A stretch of 64,000 nt of DNA, from the NCBI GenBank assembly GCA_947498775.1, contig CANMLL010000014.1, positions 1 to 64,000 on the forward strand, written 5' to 3'. Position 1 is the first letter of the stretch; the number at the start of each line of letters is the position of its first letter. The notes under the pieces were generated by a model. It saw only the letters and a list, made by a program, of their open reading frames with translations, had not been told where the DNA came from and did not search any database. Positions 33,949-44,123 of this stretch are shown one piece after another. Source of the DNA: an uncultured Aquimarina sp. (GTDB taxonomy: Bacteria > Bacteroidota > Bacteroidia > Flavobacteriales > Flavobacteriaceae). Both the position numbers and the translations under genes were made by a program.

Positions 33949-34527
33949 CTATTTCTTTTCAGGAGTTTGTTGTAACTCTTTATATAAGGGATCCTTTTCG
34001 ATCATTTCTATCAGAGATTTTTTACATTCAAATTTTTTCTTTCGGGTATAGCCTTCAGAATATCCTGTTACTGCAGATATCTCTTTCATGCTTTTTCCTT
34101 CAAATACCATAGAAAGCACTTCTTTGCAGGTATCCTTCAATTTCACAAAATGCTTGCGATATACATGCTCACGTTCTTTGTCTTCTATTTCTTGGATAAC
34201 CGAAGGGTCCACTGTTTCCAAATCTAATATTATTTCTGTTACAATTTGCCTGCCGTTTTTTCGTAATCGGTTTCTCCATATATTTTTGCACACCCCATAA
34301 AAATAGGTGCGTAATGACGAATGTAACTCCAACGAGCCCGTTTTTACTTTTTGATATACAAACACCAAAGCATCCTGAAATACATCTTCTACATCCTGCT
34401 CATTCCCTGAATTTTGAAGGACATATCCCTTAATATAAGGCAGATTTTTTTTATAAAACCTGGTGATAATGCCTTCATCTCCGGCAGCAATACCTTCCAA
34501 AATTTTGAGATCCTCGATGTTGCTCAT
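33949..34527 (-). CDS. ECF-type RNA polymerase sigma factor
   Basis: A 192-residue sigma-70 family protein: region 2 (FYKKNLPYIKGYVLQNSGNE, DVEDVFQDALVFVYQ) and region 4 HTH (CKEVLSMVFEGKSMKEISAV, GYSEGYTRKKKFECKK). Its gene is divergent from the CHAT-TPR gene and directly upstream of the anti-sigma-like gene, forming a three-gene module. Confidence 0.93.
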   Translation of the reverse strand: MSNIEDLKILEGIAAGDEGIITRFYKKNLPYIKGYVLQNSGNEQDVEDVFQDALVFVYQKVKTGSLELHSSLRTYFYGVCKNIWRNRLRKNGRQIVTEIILDLETVDPSVIQEIEDKEREHVYRKHFVKLKDTCKEVLSMVFEGKSMKEISAVTGYSEGYTRKKKFECKKSLIEMIEKDPLYKELQQTPEKK

Positions 34528-34675
34528 TGGTTAATGTGCTATAATAGTAGATTGTTACCTTTTTTGTAATGATTTATTTGTCATGTAAAAGTAACATTTT
34601 TAGTTTCTTTGCTATTAATATGAAATAACATATTTAATTTCTTGAATATTTGTTTTCAATAATAATTAAGGAATA

Positions 34676-34715
34676 ACGTCATGCTGAACTTGTTTCAGCA
34701 TCTCATACTAATATT
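34676..34715. repeat. REP-like palindrome
   Basis: GTCATGCTGAACTTGTTTCAGCATCTCAT contains the hairpin ATGCTGAA/TTTCAGCAT. It lies in the gap between the divergent sigma and CHAT genes. It is related in style to the other intergenic palindromes of this window. Confidence 0.6.
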
Positions 34716-34784
34716 AAAATCAATTCTTTGTTGTGAGATAGAGAGCGTTTAAAAGAGTTAGTAAAGAAAGGTATACGTAAAAGT

Positions 34785-37700
34785 ATGAATACAAGGATAA
34801 TGTTTAAATATATAGAGAGAATAAGGTGTAAATACATAGTACAATGTATCATCTTTCTATTCACGTTTATGAGCTACACCCAGACCGATACCATCCCCGC
34901 ATACCACTATTTTACCAAAGCCGATTCTTTATTAACCCAAAGAAAACTAGATAATGCGATAGTATATTTTAAAAAAGCATTACCGATTTATGAAAAAGCT
35001 AAGGCATGGGAGCGCATGGCTAAGTGCTATGACAAAATTAGTGACATTTATTACATAAATAATGATTATGATTTAGCCATAAAATATCAAACTGAAGCAC
35101 TTGATCTAAAATTAAAATTTTTTGGAGAGAATAGTTTGGAAGTAGCGGATTCATATGAAATTATTGGGAACTCATTTATAAATAAACTAGAGCATAATAA
35201 TGCCATGCAATTTCAAAAGAAAACTTTGAAGATAAGAGAAAACAGACTAGGAAAATTTAATAAGAGTGTAGGAATGTCTTATTTCAATATTGCTTTGATT
35301 CATTACAGAAAAGAAGAATATAAAAAGGCACTTTCTTATATAGAAAAATCCTTGACAATAAGAAAGAGACTGTATGGTGAAAATCACATAAGAATTTCTG
35401 ATTGCCATAATTTAATTGCGAGAATTTTAAGACAACAAGGAGAATATGATCAAGCAATACATTACCTAGAAAAGAGATTCCCAATTTTAATTTCGAACTA
35501 TGGAAAAGAACATGAAATAATAATTAGTACTCTTAATGACTTGGCTGTTGCTTATAAAAATAAAGGATACTATGATCTCGCTTTAACTTTTTATAGGAAA
35601 GCCTTGAAAATTGGAGGAATTATTGAAAAACAAAAATTAAATGTAAATTTTTCTTATATATATAATAATATTGGGATTGTTTTTAAGTATAAAGGAGAAT
35701 ATGAGAAATCATTAAATCATTTGAAAAAAGGAACTATTGAAAATCTAAAATTTTATGGAGAGAAACATCCGAGATTGGGAATAGGTTATAACAATATTGG
35801 AAATTTATATATGCATATAGGAGATTATGATGAATCTTTGAAGTATTATACAAAGTCTTTAAGTTTAAGAAAGAAAATATTAAAGGAAGATCATTCAGAT
35901 ATAGCTGATTCTTACAATGATATAGGTAATTTATTTTTGGTTAAGAAAGAATATGAAAAAGCTTTATTCTACTTAAAAAAAGCCTTAAAAATAAGAGAAT
36001 CAATTTTTGGGCAATTTCATCCCGATGTTGCTGATTCTTATGAGGGCTTAGGAGAGGTATATTTGAATAAGAATGATTTTACGTTGTCGTTCCAGAATTA
36101 CCAAAAATCATGGGATGTACGATTAAAGGTTTTTGGAGAACATCATCCCGAAGTTTCACTTTCGTATAATAACCTAGCAGAATTATATCGTGAACAGAGT
36201 AATTTCGAAAAAGCATTAATCAATTACCAAAAAGCCATAGATGCCAATACTATTCTCAATAAAAAAAATCAATATTTTGATTATAACATTTTACTTACTA
36301 CTCTACAAGGTCAGGCTAAAACTTATCAAGCGATATACAAACAAAACAAAGGTATAAGCGATCTTAATAGTGTTATATACACATATCAAAAAGCAGACGC
36401 AATCATTAACCAGTTAAGGCAAAGTTTTACTAATTATCAAGACAAAGTTAGATTTTCCAAAACCGCCAAAGAAATCTACCAGGGAGCCATTGCAACGCAA
36501 TTATTACGATATGATATAGAAAAGAATCCAAAATCACTAGTACAAGCCTTTTATTATGCAGAACGTAGTAAAGCCAATACCTTAAAAGAATTATTAAATG
36601 ATGCCAATGCCAAAAACTTTACAGGACTACCCAATAAGGTAGTAGAGTTAGAAAAAGAATTACGAATCGATCAAGCTTTTTATCAGTCCCAAATCACCAA
36701 AGAGTTGTCTTCTAAAAAAACGGATTCTGTAAAAGTTACCAATTATGAGAGTCGATTATTCGATACTAGTAGACGCCAGGATTCGTTAACCGAGGTTTTA
36801 GAAAATAACTACCCAAAGTACTATCAACTGAAACATGAAAATAAGTTAGTTAGTCTTTCAGATATTCAACAGCAATTGCCCAAAAACAAAACTTTGGTTG
36901 AGTTTTTTACCTCTGATAGTATTACCTATGCGTTTACTATCTCAAAGAATACGTTATCGGTAGAAGAATTAGCTATCCCCAAACTTGAAAAACAGCTAGA
37001 AAAGTTTCGAAAAGCAGTACTTTCAAAAGACATAAAAAACTACAAAACTGTTGGTTATGATTTGTATACCCAATTAATAGCACCGATCAAAGATCAATTG
37101 GTAGCTCAAGAGCTTATCATCATTCCCGATGGTCCTTTGTGGCATCTTAATTTTGAGTTACTGCTCACGCATGATGATAACTCAAATAATCCCAAAGAGC
37201 TATCGTATTTACTTAAAGAATATGCGATTAGCTATGGTAATTCGGCTAATTTATTATTCAATACCTCAAATAATAATCAAAAAACCAAAAAACGAGAAGA
37301 GTGTTTGGCGTTTTCTTTTTCTGATAGTACAAATGTAATTGATAGCGACAGTATGACTCTAGCGACTTTAAGAGATGCAGGAGATGATCTACCCGGTACC
37401 CGAAAAGAGATCAAAGCCATTTCAGAAATTATCGATGGACAATATTATTATGGATCAGAAGCTATTGAGGCCAATTTTAAGAAAAATGCGGGTCGATTTA
37501 ACATTCTTCACCTGGCATTGCATGGCGAGGTAGATAACGAACGCCCAGAGAATTCTAAACTGTATTTTACCAAAAGCAAGGATACATTAGAGGATAACCT
37601 ATTGTATGGCCATGAATTGTTTGCCCTGGATATTCCTGCAGAGCTTACGGTATTGAGTGCTTGCAATACGGGTACTGGTAAAATTGCCAAGGGAGAAGGG

Positions 37701-38045
37701 ATCATGAGCTTGGGAAGTGCGTTTCAGTATGCTGGTACCAAAAGTTTGTTACTGAGTAGTTGGGAGGTATCTGATCAAACCACACCAGAGTTAATGAGGT
37801 ATTTCTACAGCAACCTGAAACAAGGAATGAACAAAGCCAAGGCATTGCAACAAGCCAAATTACAATACCTGCAAACCGCCAATATTAACAGAACCCATCC
37901 GTTTTATTGGGGAGGATTTTACTTGGTGGGGGATTCGGCTCCGATTCGGTTTGATGATAACTCAATACTGTATTGGATTTTGGGAATCTTATTTCTAATA
38001 GTTTTATCGGTATGGTTGTTTTTGTATAGAAGAAATCGCCAATAG
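34785..38045 (+). CDS. CHAT-domain protease-like protein with TPR repeats
   Basis: A 1086-residue protein with an N-terminal hydrophobic segment (about 18-32) and at least ten kinesin-light-chain-type TPRs (about 40-480; for example SYNNIGNLYMHIGDYDESLKYY). A linker and a C-terminal CHAT domain (about 690-1045) follow, with the catalytic pair His913 (LHLALHGEV) and Cys960 (LSACNTGTG). One membrane helix (about 1058-1078) precedes a basic tail. CHAT domains are caspase-like peptidases. It is probably membrane-anchored and may be activated through the TPRs. The divergent ECF sigma/anti-sigma-like pair suggests stress control. Confidence 0.92.
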   Translation: MNTRIMFKYIERIRCKYIVQCIIFLFTFMSYTQTDTIPAYHYFTKADSLLTQRKLDNAIVYFKKALPIYEKAKAWERMAKCYDKISDIYYINNDYDLAIKYQTEALDLKLKFFGENSLEVADSYEIIGNSFINKLEHNNAMQFQKKTLKIRENRLGKFNKSVGMSYFNIALIHYRKEEYKKALSYIEKSLTIRKRLYGENHIRISDCHNLIARILRQQGEYDQAIHYLEKRFPILISNYGKEHEIIISTLNDLAVAYKNKGYYDLALTFYRKALKIGGIIEKQKLNVNFSYIYNNIGIVFKYKGEYEKSLNHLKKGTIENLKFYGEKHPRLGIGYNNIGNLYMHIGDYDESLKYYTKSLSLRKKILKEDHSDIADSYNDIGNLFLVKKEYEKALFYLKKALKIRESIFGQFHPDVADSYEGLGEVYLNKNDFTLSFQNYQKSWDVRLKVFGEHHPEVSLSYNNLAELYREQSNFEKALINYQKAIDANTILNKKNQYFDYNILLTTLQGQAKTYQAIYKQNKGISDLNSVIYTYQKADAIINQLRQSFTNYQDKVRFSKTAKEIYQGAIATQLLRYDIEKNPKSLVQAFYYAERSKANTLKELLNDANAKNFTGLPNKVVELEKELRIDQAFYQSQITKELSSKKTDSVKVTNYESRLFDTSRRQDSLTEVLENNYPKYYQLKHENKLVSLSDIQQQLPKNKTLVEFFTSDSITYAFTISKNTLSVEELAIPKLEKQLEKFRKAVLSKDIKNYKTVGYDLYTQLIAPIKDQLVAQELIIIPDGPLWHLNFELLLTHDDNSNNPKELSYLLKEYAISYGNSANLLFNTSNNNQKTKKREECLAFSFSDSTNVIDSDSMTLATLRDAGDDLPGTRKEIKAISEIIDGQYYYGSEAIEANFKKNAGRFNILHLALHGEVDNERPENSKLYFTKSKDTLEDNLLYGHELFALDIPAELTVLSACNTGTGKIAKGEGIMSLGSAFQYAGTKSLLLSSWEVSDQTTPELMRYFYSNLKQGMNKAKALQQAKLQYLQTANINRTHPFYWGGFYLVGDSAPIRFDDNSILYWILGILFLIVLSVWLFLYRRNRQ

Positions 38046-38052
38046 CCATCTT

Positions 38053-38130
38053 ACTTGTCATTCCGGACTTGATCCGGGATCCATTTTTGAATACATTTTG
38101 GATCCCAGCCTGCGCTGGGACGACAAAATA
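38053..38130. repeat. REP-like double palindrome
   Basis: TTGTCATTCCGGACTTGATCCGG is one hairpin and CCCAGCCTGCGCTGGG a second. An inverted GGATCC pair also lies within the stretch. It lies between the CHAT and GDPD genes. Confidence 0.65.
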
Positions 38131-38229
38131 CGCTTTCTAGTAAAGGTTTTCTCAAAACAATATTATAATACCACGCCATAAACAAACCATCGTAGCGTTA
38201 ATCCCGTAGGTTCTGGGGACATATTTGCT

Positions 38230-38237
38230 TAATTTTG
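38230..38237 (+). promoter_or_regulatory. probable -7 box of the GDPD gene
   Basis: TAATTTTG matches the TAnnTTTG -7 consensus and lies 16 bp upstream of the start codon. A clear -33 TTG at the proper distance is not obvious. Confidence 0.4.
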
Positions 38238-38253
38238 TATATAAATTTAGCGA

Positions 38254-38931
38254 ATGAAGACATTTGGACATCGTGGTGCTGCGGGTCTCATGGCAGAAAA
38301 TACAATCGAATCTATTGCCGAGGCTTTGATACATCCTATCGACGGAATCGAGATCGATGTGCATTGCTGCAAATCGGGCGAATTGGTGGTGATCCATGAT
38401 GAAACCCTGGATAGAACAACCAATGGAACTGGAAATGTAGACGATTATACGTTGCAGGAATTAAAAAAGTTGAGTACCGAAGAAGGATTTAAGATTCCGA
38501 CCTTAGAAGAGGTTTTACACCTTATCGATGCCCGATGCACACTTAACATCGAACTAAAAGGCAAAGGAACAGCGTTACCAGCGGTCAAATTAGTTGAAGA
38601 ATATATCCAAAAGACACATTGGAAGTATGATCATTTTATAATCTCGAGTTTTGATCATCCACAGTTATTTGAGATAAAAGAAAAATCTTCAAGGTTTAAA
38701 ATTGGAGTATTAACTGAAGAAAATATCACTGCCGGGCTACCCGTAGCCAAAGAGTTAGAAGCGTTTTCAATACACCCACCAATTATTACACTAACAGAAG
38801 ATGAGGTAACTTTGGCCCATGAGCAGGGATACAAGGTATATGTATGGACCGTAAATACCGAAAAGCTAATTAGGCAATCAAAAAAGTGGAATGTTGATGC
38901 TATCATTACAGATTTTCCGAATTTTGCATGA
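38254..38931 (+). CDS. glycerophosphodiester phosphodiesterase
   Basis: A 225-residue GDPD-family enzyme: FGHRGAAGLMAENT at the N terminus (catalytic His and Arg), the metal ligands in GIEIDVHCCKSGELVVIHDE and the TTNGTG loop. It splits glycerophosphodiesters to glycerol-3-phosphate and an alcohol. There is no signal peptide, so it is cytoplasmic. Its end overlaps the flavoprotein gene start by 4 bp. Confidence 0.94.
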   Translation: MKTFGHRGAAGLMAENTIESIAEALIHPIDGIEIDVHCCKSGELVVIHDETLDRTTNGTGNVDDYTLQELKKLSTEEGFKIPTLEEVLHLIDARCTLNIELKGKGTALPAVKLVEEYIQKTHWKYDHFIISSFDHPQLFEIKEKSSRFKIGVLTEENITAGLPVAKELEAFSIHPPIITLTEDEVTLAHEQGYKVYVWTVNTEKLIRQSKKWNVDAIITDFPNFA

Positions 38932-40145
38932 TGATGTATGATTTAATTATTATTGGTGGAGGCGCCGCTGGTTTTTTTACTGCAATCAATGTAGCCGAAA
39001 ATAATCCTAACCTAAAAATTGCCATTTTAGAAAGAGGAAAAGAAGTCCTTTCAAAAGTACGTGTATCCGGTGGCGGGCGTTGTAATGTGACACATGCAGA
39101 GTTTATTCCTAACGCGTTGAGTAAAAATTATCCTCGTGGAGAAAAAGAGCTTAAAGGTCCGTTTCATACTTTTATGACGGGAGATACTATGGAGTGGTTT
39201 GGCGAGCGAGGTATTGCGTTAAAGATTGAAGAAGACGGAAGGGTGTTCCCGGTGTCAGATTCTTCAAAAACTATTATCGATTGCTTTCTTTCTGAAACAA
39301 AAAGATTAGGGATCAAAATACTTATCAATCATTCGGTTAAAGATTTCAAAACCGAAAAAGATTGTTGGAAAGTAAATACAAATCAAGGGGATTTTGTTAC
39401 AAAAAAACTTATGATTGCCACAGGTAGCAATCCAAAAATCTGGAAATTGCTTCAAAATCTTGGGCACAATACAATTGATCCGGTACCTTCATTATTTACT
39501 TTTAATAGTAAAGATTCAAGAATCAAAGACCTACCGGGGGTCGTAACCAATGCTACTGTAAAGGTCAAAAATTCGAAATTAGCTAGCGATGGCCCATTGT
39601 TGATTACTCACTGGGGAATGAGTGGTCCTGCAATCTTGAAACTTTCGGCATGGGGCGCTATAGAACTGAATGCATTGCAATATGATTTTGAAATCATAGT
39701 AAACTGGCTTCAACAATATTCACAACAGGAAATACTTGAAGAATTAAAAGCGCTAAAAAATAATAATTCAAAACAGCAAGTGTTTACTTATACCCAGTTC
39801 GAATTACCAAAAAGATTATGGCAAAGTTTAGTGCTGGCTTCCGGTATCAAAAAAGATACACGTTGGGCAGATATAAATAAATTTCAACTCAATAAATTGT
39901 CAGAAGAACTCACACAAGGTGTTTTTCGAATTAAAGGGAAAAGTACTTTTAAAGAAGAGTTTGTAACCGCTGGTGGAGTACATTTAAAAGAAATTAACTT
40001 CAAAACCTTTGAGAGTAAAAAACATAAGAATTTGTATTTTGCAGGAGAGGTACTAAATATTGATGCTATAACTGGAGGATTTAATTTTCAGAATGCCTGG
40101 ACTGGGGGTTTTATTGCAGCACAGGCAATAACCAATAATAAATAA
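38928..40145 (+). CDS. HI0933-like NAD(P)/FAD-dependent oxidoreductase
   Basis: A 405-residue flavoprotein of the HI0933/BaiN type: dinucleotide motif IIGGGAAGFFTAINVAE, the diagnostic VSGGGRCNVTH, GMSGPAIL in the middle, and AGEVLNIDAITGGFNFQNAW near the end. The substrate is unknown. It is co-transcribed with the GDPD gene upstream (overlap) and the DUF1697 gene downstream (3 bp gap). Confidence 0.93.
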   Translation: MMMYDLIIIGGGAAGFFTAINVAENNPNLKIAILERGKEVLSKVRVSGGGRCNVTHAEFIPNALSKNYPRGEKELKGPFHTFMTGDTMEWFGERGIALKIEEDGRVFPVSDSSKTIIDCFLSETKRLGIKILINHSVKDFKTEKDCWKVNTNQGDFVTKKLMIATGSNPKIWKLLQNLGHNTIDPVPSLFTFNSKDSRIKDLPGVVTNATVKVKNSKLASDGPLLITHWGMSGPAILKLSAWGAIELNALQYDFEIIVNWLQQYSQQEILEELKALKNNNSKQQVFTYTQFELPKRLWQSLVLASGIKKDTRWADINKFQLNKLSEELTQGVFRIKGKSTFKEEFVTAGGVHLKEINFKTFESKKHKNLYFAGEVLNIDAITGGFNFQNAWTGGFIAAQAITNNK

Positions 40146-40148
40146 CCA

Positions 40149-40703
40149 ATGAAAACATACATCGCATTACTTAGAGGAATTAATGTGAGCGGACAGAAAA
40201 AGATCAAAATGGTGGATCTTAAAGTTATGTTCGAGAGTTTAGGCTTCAAATCGGTAATTACCTATATCCAAAGTGGTAATGTTGTTTTTAAAAGTGGAAA
40301 ATATGATCCGATACTGATTGGTGATACCATTAAACAGGGGATTCTAAAAACATTTGGATATGAAGTTCCGGTATTGGTACTTACTCGTGAAACATTGGTG
40401 TCAATTGATGAGGAAAATCCATTTTTGAAACGTATAGCAAATGGAGAAATAGAAGAAAAAAAGATGTATTTTACCTTACTATCCGATCCGCCTGATGCCG
40501 CTGCTGTAAGAGAACTAACAGCCGCTTTTTTTGGTGAAGAAGAATTTGTAATCACCAATAAAGTGGTGTATTTCTTTGCAGCTCATGGGTATGGAAGAAC
40601 AAAATTGCACAATAATTTCTTTGAAAAAAAACTTAAATGTAGTGCGACTACACGAAACCTAAAAACAGTAATTAAATTACTGGAATTAAGTAATTTATCG
40701 TGA
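40149..40703 (+). CDS. DUF1697 domain-containing protein
   Basis: A 184-residue protein with the family's opening MKTYIALLRGINVSGQKKI, the YIQSGNVVF segment and a C-terminal TTRNLKTVIKLLEL. The function is unknown. It ends the three-gene operon. Confidence 0.93.
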   Translation: MKTYIALLRGINVSGQKKIKMVDLKVMFESLGFKSVITYIQSGNVVFKSGKYDPILIGDTIKQGILKTFGYEVPVLVLTRETLVSIDEENPFLKRIANGEIEEKKMYFTLLSDPPDAAAVRELTAAFFGEEEFVITNKVVYFFAAHGYGRTKLHNNFFEKKLKCSATTRNLKTVIKLLELSNLS

Positions 40704-40781
40704 AAAATTATTGATAATAATATTCGTTCTTTAACATAAAATTTAGTATCTTAATGGGGTTTAACCAATACTTCGTTAACT

Positions 40782-41570
40782 ATGAAAAAAATTACGTTAC
40801 TCCTTATTCTTGTCTTTACATTTGGTGGTTTGCAACAGACCGATGCATTTAATGGCAATGAGCCTATAAAACAATTATTGATGGATTATATCAATAAGAT
40901 GAATGCATTAACACAAGGAACTCAAAAAGATGATGTACTGGAGCTGTTTGATGAAAAATATAATGGGAATACGGTTTATGTGAACTTATCAGGAGCCCTG
41001 GTAAGAAAAAATTATACCAAAAAAGATATCGATTCTCAGTTAGATGATATTGTTAATGATGATAATTATAAGTTTAAACTTATTTTAGAAAAAGTTGTTT
41101 TTCAGACACAAAAGGAACGAGCGGGAACTATTTCTGCGGTCATCAATTTTGAATCTTTTATAGACAAAAAATTAGCTGAAAAAGGAACAATGTTGATGGA
41201 TGTCGTTGCAATTCGATCCAATGGAGGGTGGAAAATTGTACAAAATAATATGATTCGAGTTTCTGAAGCTAAAGATATAGGGGAATGTGTGTGCTATGTA
41301 TACGGAAAAGGGTCTACCAAATTTGTTACCGAAGTATATTTTCCATCTGGATTAGAATACAGCCAGGAGTTTGATGCATTTCAGGTAACTACAAAAGATA
41401 ATAAACGAATTATCAAATCTGACAGCAATGAGTTTTATTGGAGCCGTGATACCGGAAAACTGACATTTAAAGGGGGAGAAATCGGAAAAGCCGATAATGC
41501 ACGAAAGGCGATAGAATATGTGCTAAAAAACCTGTATAAGGATTCTTGTGTGAATATTGTGTTTAATTAA
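40782..41570 (+). CDS. secreted protein of unknown function
   Basis: A 262-residue protein with a signal peptide (about 1-22, ending TDA). The first half (about 25-165) has the length and strand pattern of an NTF2-like/SnoaL domain (LLMDYINKMNALTQGTQKDDV, then GGWKIVQNNMIRVSEA). The second half is unrecognised and has three cysteines. It is probably periplasmic. A single gene. Confidence 0.75.
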   Translation: MKKITLLLILVFTFGGLQQTDAFNGNEPIKQLLMDYINKMNALTQGTQKDDVLELFDEKYNGNTVYVNLSGALVRKNYTKKDIDSQLDDIVNDDNYKFKLILEKVVFQTQKERAGTISAVINFESFIDKKLAEKGTMLMDVVAIRSNGGWKIVQNNMIRVSEAKDIGECVCYVYGKGSTKFVTEVYFPSGLEYSQEFDAFQVTTKDNKRIIKSDSNEFYWSRDTGKLTFKGGEIGKADNARKAIEYVLKNLYKDSCVNIVFN

Positions 41571-41603
41571 TTTGAAATAAGATAAACTCAAGAAGTAAAC
41601 CAC

Positions 41604-41622
41604 CCTGCACTGCAAGTGCAGG
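41604..41622 (+). terminator. hairpin downstream of the secreted-protein gene
   Basis: CCTGCACT / AGTGCAGG forms an 8-bp stem with loop GCA, followed by AGTTTTGA. It lies 34 bp after the stop at 41570. Confidence 0.55.
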
Positions 41623-41814
41623 AGTTTTGATACGCAATACATTGCTTTTTGTTACTTGTTAAACCACTTCAGTTATTTGGCGTAGGGAGGACAACAAATT
41701 ACTTTTAACGCAAACTTTTTACCCATATCTGAGATCGGTAAACTCGGTCATATTGAGCCCTTCGATTGGGTTCAAGACAGGTTTAGTTTGAAATGTAAAC
41801 ATTAGGAATAATTA

Positions 41815-41840
41815 TCTATCTCGATTCCAATCGAGATAGA
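41815..41840. terminator. perfect palindrome before the TetR gene end
   Basis: TCTATCTCGATT / AATCGAGATAGA is a perfect 12-bp stem with a 2-base loop between convergent genes. Without a T-run, it may be a terminator or a REP element. Confidence 0.5.
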
Positions 41841-41865
41841 CAGAAAAGTATATATAAACCGTTTC

Positions 41866-42435
41866 TTATATAATCGTATTATCCTTCAAGAAACCTCTCC
41901 ATGAGATTTCGATAGCTTGATTAATATGTTTTTCCTGAAGTTTAATCTGTTCATTTTCATGAATTTTTACTATGGATACCACATTTCCAAAGAACAACTC
42001 TTCCATTACTAAAGTGTTATATGATTTAAACACTTTTTGTTTGATGCCATTTTTGAAGTATTCTTCAATTTCATGATAATATGCTCTGGCCTTGTCTTTT
42101 AATGACTGCGGAATTTCTGGTGATCTGGCAATTTGTTCAGAAAAAATGAATGCGAGTGGATTATTTACAAAATAGTAAAACAAATTGAGCCACATGACCG
42201 TAAATTGCTTTTTTATATCATCCTCGGGTATATTGCGCATTACCACCGTACCAAAGTCCTGGGTAAGCATCAAATACAATTCTGTGATAATCTCTTCTTT
42301 ATTTTTAAAATGATGGTATACGGTACCATTAGCCACCCCAGATTCTTTAATAATTTGTGAAAGAGATGTAGCGCCGATACCTTGTTCAGTAATTAATTCT
42401 AGAGTAGTCTGTAAGACTATTGCTTTTTTACTCAT
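41866..42435 (-). CDS. TetR/AcrR-family transcriptional regulator
   Basis: A 189-residue regulator with the TetR HTH at residues 5-50 (ITEQGIGATSLSQIIKESGV, ANGTVYHHFKNKEEI) and a variable ligand-binding C terminus. The nearest possible target is the TspO gene 28 bp upstream on the same strand, so the two may form an operon. Confidence 0.93.
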   Translation of the reverse strand: MSKKAIVLQTTLELITEQGIGATSLSQIIKESGVANGTVYHHFKNKEEIITELYLMLTQDFGTVVMRNIPEDDIKKQFTVMWLNLFYYFVNNPLAFIFSEQIARSPEIPQSLKDKARAYYHEIEEYFKNGIKQKVFKSYNTLVMEELFFGNVVSIVKIHENEQIKLQEKHINQAIEISWRGFLKDNTII

Positions 42436-42463
42436 AAAAAAATGAAATTCCTTATTCTTTAAC

Positions 42464-42937
42464 TTAATTTAGTTGCCATATGCCAAAATTCAATGCAGTT
42501 GCAAAAGCAACCCAAACAACATAAGGGATAAGTAGGTAAGCAGCAATACTATTTACAACCGTAAACCATTTAATTGTAAAAAGTAACAGGATAAAAAGGG
42601 CAATTATATCCAGTAATGCAATAAGCGGGTTCTGCAATCCAAAGAAAAAAATGGACCATGCGGCATTGAGTAACAATTGAAACCCAAAATGATATAACGC
42701 AACTTTTACCCATTTATGATAAAAACCTTTACTCCATACAATACCGGCCGATATTCCCATTAGAATATATAGCACCATCCATACAGGTGCAAAAATCCAA
42801 TTAGGAGGTGTAAAAGAAGGCTTTTTTAAAGTTACATACCAGGTGTCAATAGAAGTTTGAGTAGCAATACTACTCAAAAACCCTATTAACAGACATACAA
42901 AGACTGCAATACCAATGCGAAAAACCCTCTTTTTCAT
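42464..42937 (-). CDS. tspO: TspO/MBR family protein
   Basis: A 157-residue membrane protein with five hydrophobic segments and the family marks WYVTLKKPSFTPPNWIFAPVW and LNAAWSIFFFGL. Relatives bind porphyrins and are linked to stress and haem/light responses. It is encoded upstream of a TetR regulator. Confidence 0.93.
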   Translation of the reverse strand: MKKRVFRIGIAVFVCLLIGFLSSIATQTSIDTWYVTLKKPSFTPPNWIFAPVWMVLYILMGISAGIVWSKGFYHKWVKVALYHFGFQLLLNAAWSIFFFGLQNPLIALLDIIALFILLLFTIKWFTVVNSIAAYLLIPYVVWVAFATALNFGIWQLN

Positions 42938-43037
42938 TAAAATGAATTAGTGCAGTACTAAAATAGCAATTTATTTTTACTACCAATGCGACTAAGTACC
43001 TTATACAAACTATATTTGTTTAAAATTTTGTTTTACT

Positions 43038-44123
43038 ATGATGGATTATCCAGAATTTGTTTTGTCTATAACTTCTGATTTACCTGACACAGGAATACTA
43101 ACATGTAGCTCACCCAGCAATATAGCATTGGTAAAATATTGGGGAAAACGACCCGTGCAACTTCCTGAAAATACTTCGATTAGCTTTACATTGGATGCAT
43201 GTAAAACTACAACCAGTTTGTCGTATAAAAAGAGAAATGAAGTTTCTGAAGATTTTGATTTCGAGCTTTTTTTTGAAGGAAAACCTAAACCTGATTTTAA
43301 ACCAAAAATTCAAAATTTTTTTAAAAGGATCGAAAACTACCTTCCTTTTTTGAAGCAGTATAGTTTTACAATAGAAACAAGTAATACTTTTCCGCATAGT
43401 AGCGGTATTGCTTCTTCGGCAAGTGGTATGAGTGCCTTGGCATTTTGCCTAATGCAATTAGAAAAAAAGATCAACCCTAATATTTCGCAAGTAGAGTTCT
43501 TAAAAAAAGCTTCGTTTTTGGCTCGTTTAGGTTCAGGAAGTGCTTGTCGAAGCCTTGAGGGACCAATAACAGTATGGGGTGAACATGATGGGATCAAAGG
43601 TAGTAGTGATGCATTTGCGGTGAAGTTACCATCCAAAATTCATAAAACTTTTCAAGAATATCAAGATACCATTCTGTTAATTGATAAGGGGGAGAAACAA
43701 GTAAGTAGTACTGTTGGTCACGATCTTATGCATGGGCATCCATTTGCGTCAAAACGCTTTGAACAGGCATCAGAAAATAGTACCAGGCTTAAAGAAATAT
43801 TAACCTCTGGAGATTTGGATGCTTTTATTGAAGTGGTTGAAAGCGAAGCTTTAACCTTGCATGCCATGATGATGACATCGCTGCCTTATTTTATTTTAAT
43901 GAAACCAAATACATTATCTGTAATCAATAAGGTTTGGGAGTATCGCAAAAAAACAGGATCCAAATTATGTTTTACGCTTGATGCCGGGGCAAATGTACAT
44001 TTGCTGTACCCAAATTCAGAGAAACACCAGGTTTTAGAATTCATTACCAACAAGTTAGTTGTATATTGCCAGAATGGGCAGTATATTTGCGACAAAATAG
44101 GATTGGGTGCAAAATTATTGTAA
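43038..44123 (+). CDS. mvaD: diphosphomevalonate decarboxylase
   Basis: A 361-residue GHMP-type enzyme: the substrate loop SSPSNIALVKYWGKR and the ATP loop SGIASSASGMSALAF mark mevalonate diphosphate decarboxylase, which makes isopentenyl diphosphate. Flavobacteriaceae use the mevalonate route. A TATATTTG -7 box lies about 25 bp upstream. It is followed by the mevalonate kinase-like gene. Confidence 0.95.
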   Translation: MMDYPEFVLSITSDLPDTGILTCSSPSNIALVKYWGKRPVQLPENTSISFTLDACKTTTSLSYKKRNEVSEDFDFELFFEGKPKPDFKPKIQNFFKRIENYLPFLKQYSFTIETSNTFPHSSGIASSASGMSALAFCLMQLEKKINPNISQVEFLKKASFLARLGSGSACRSLEGPITVWGEHDGIKGSSDAFAVKLPSKIHKTFQEYQDTILLIDKGEKQVSSTVGHDLMHGHPFASKRFEQASENSTRLKEILTSGDLDAFIEVVESEALTLHAMMMTSLPYFILMKPNTLSVINKVWEYRKKTGSKLCFTLDAGANVHLLYPNSEKHQVLEFITNKLVVYCQNGQYICDKIGLGAKLL

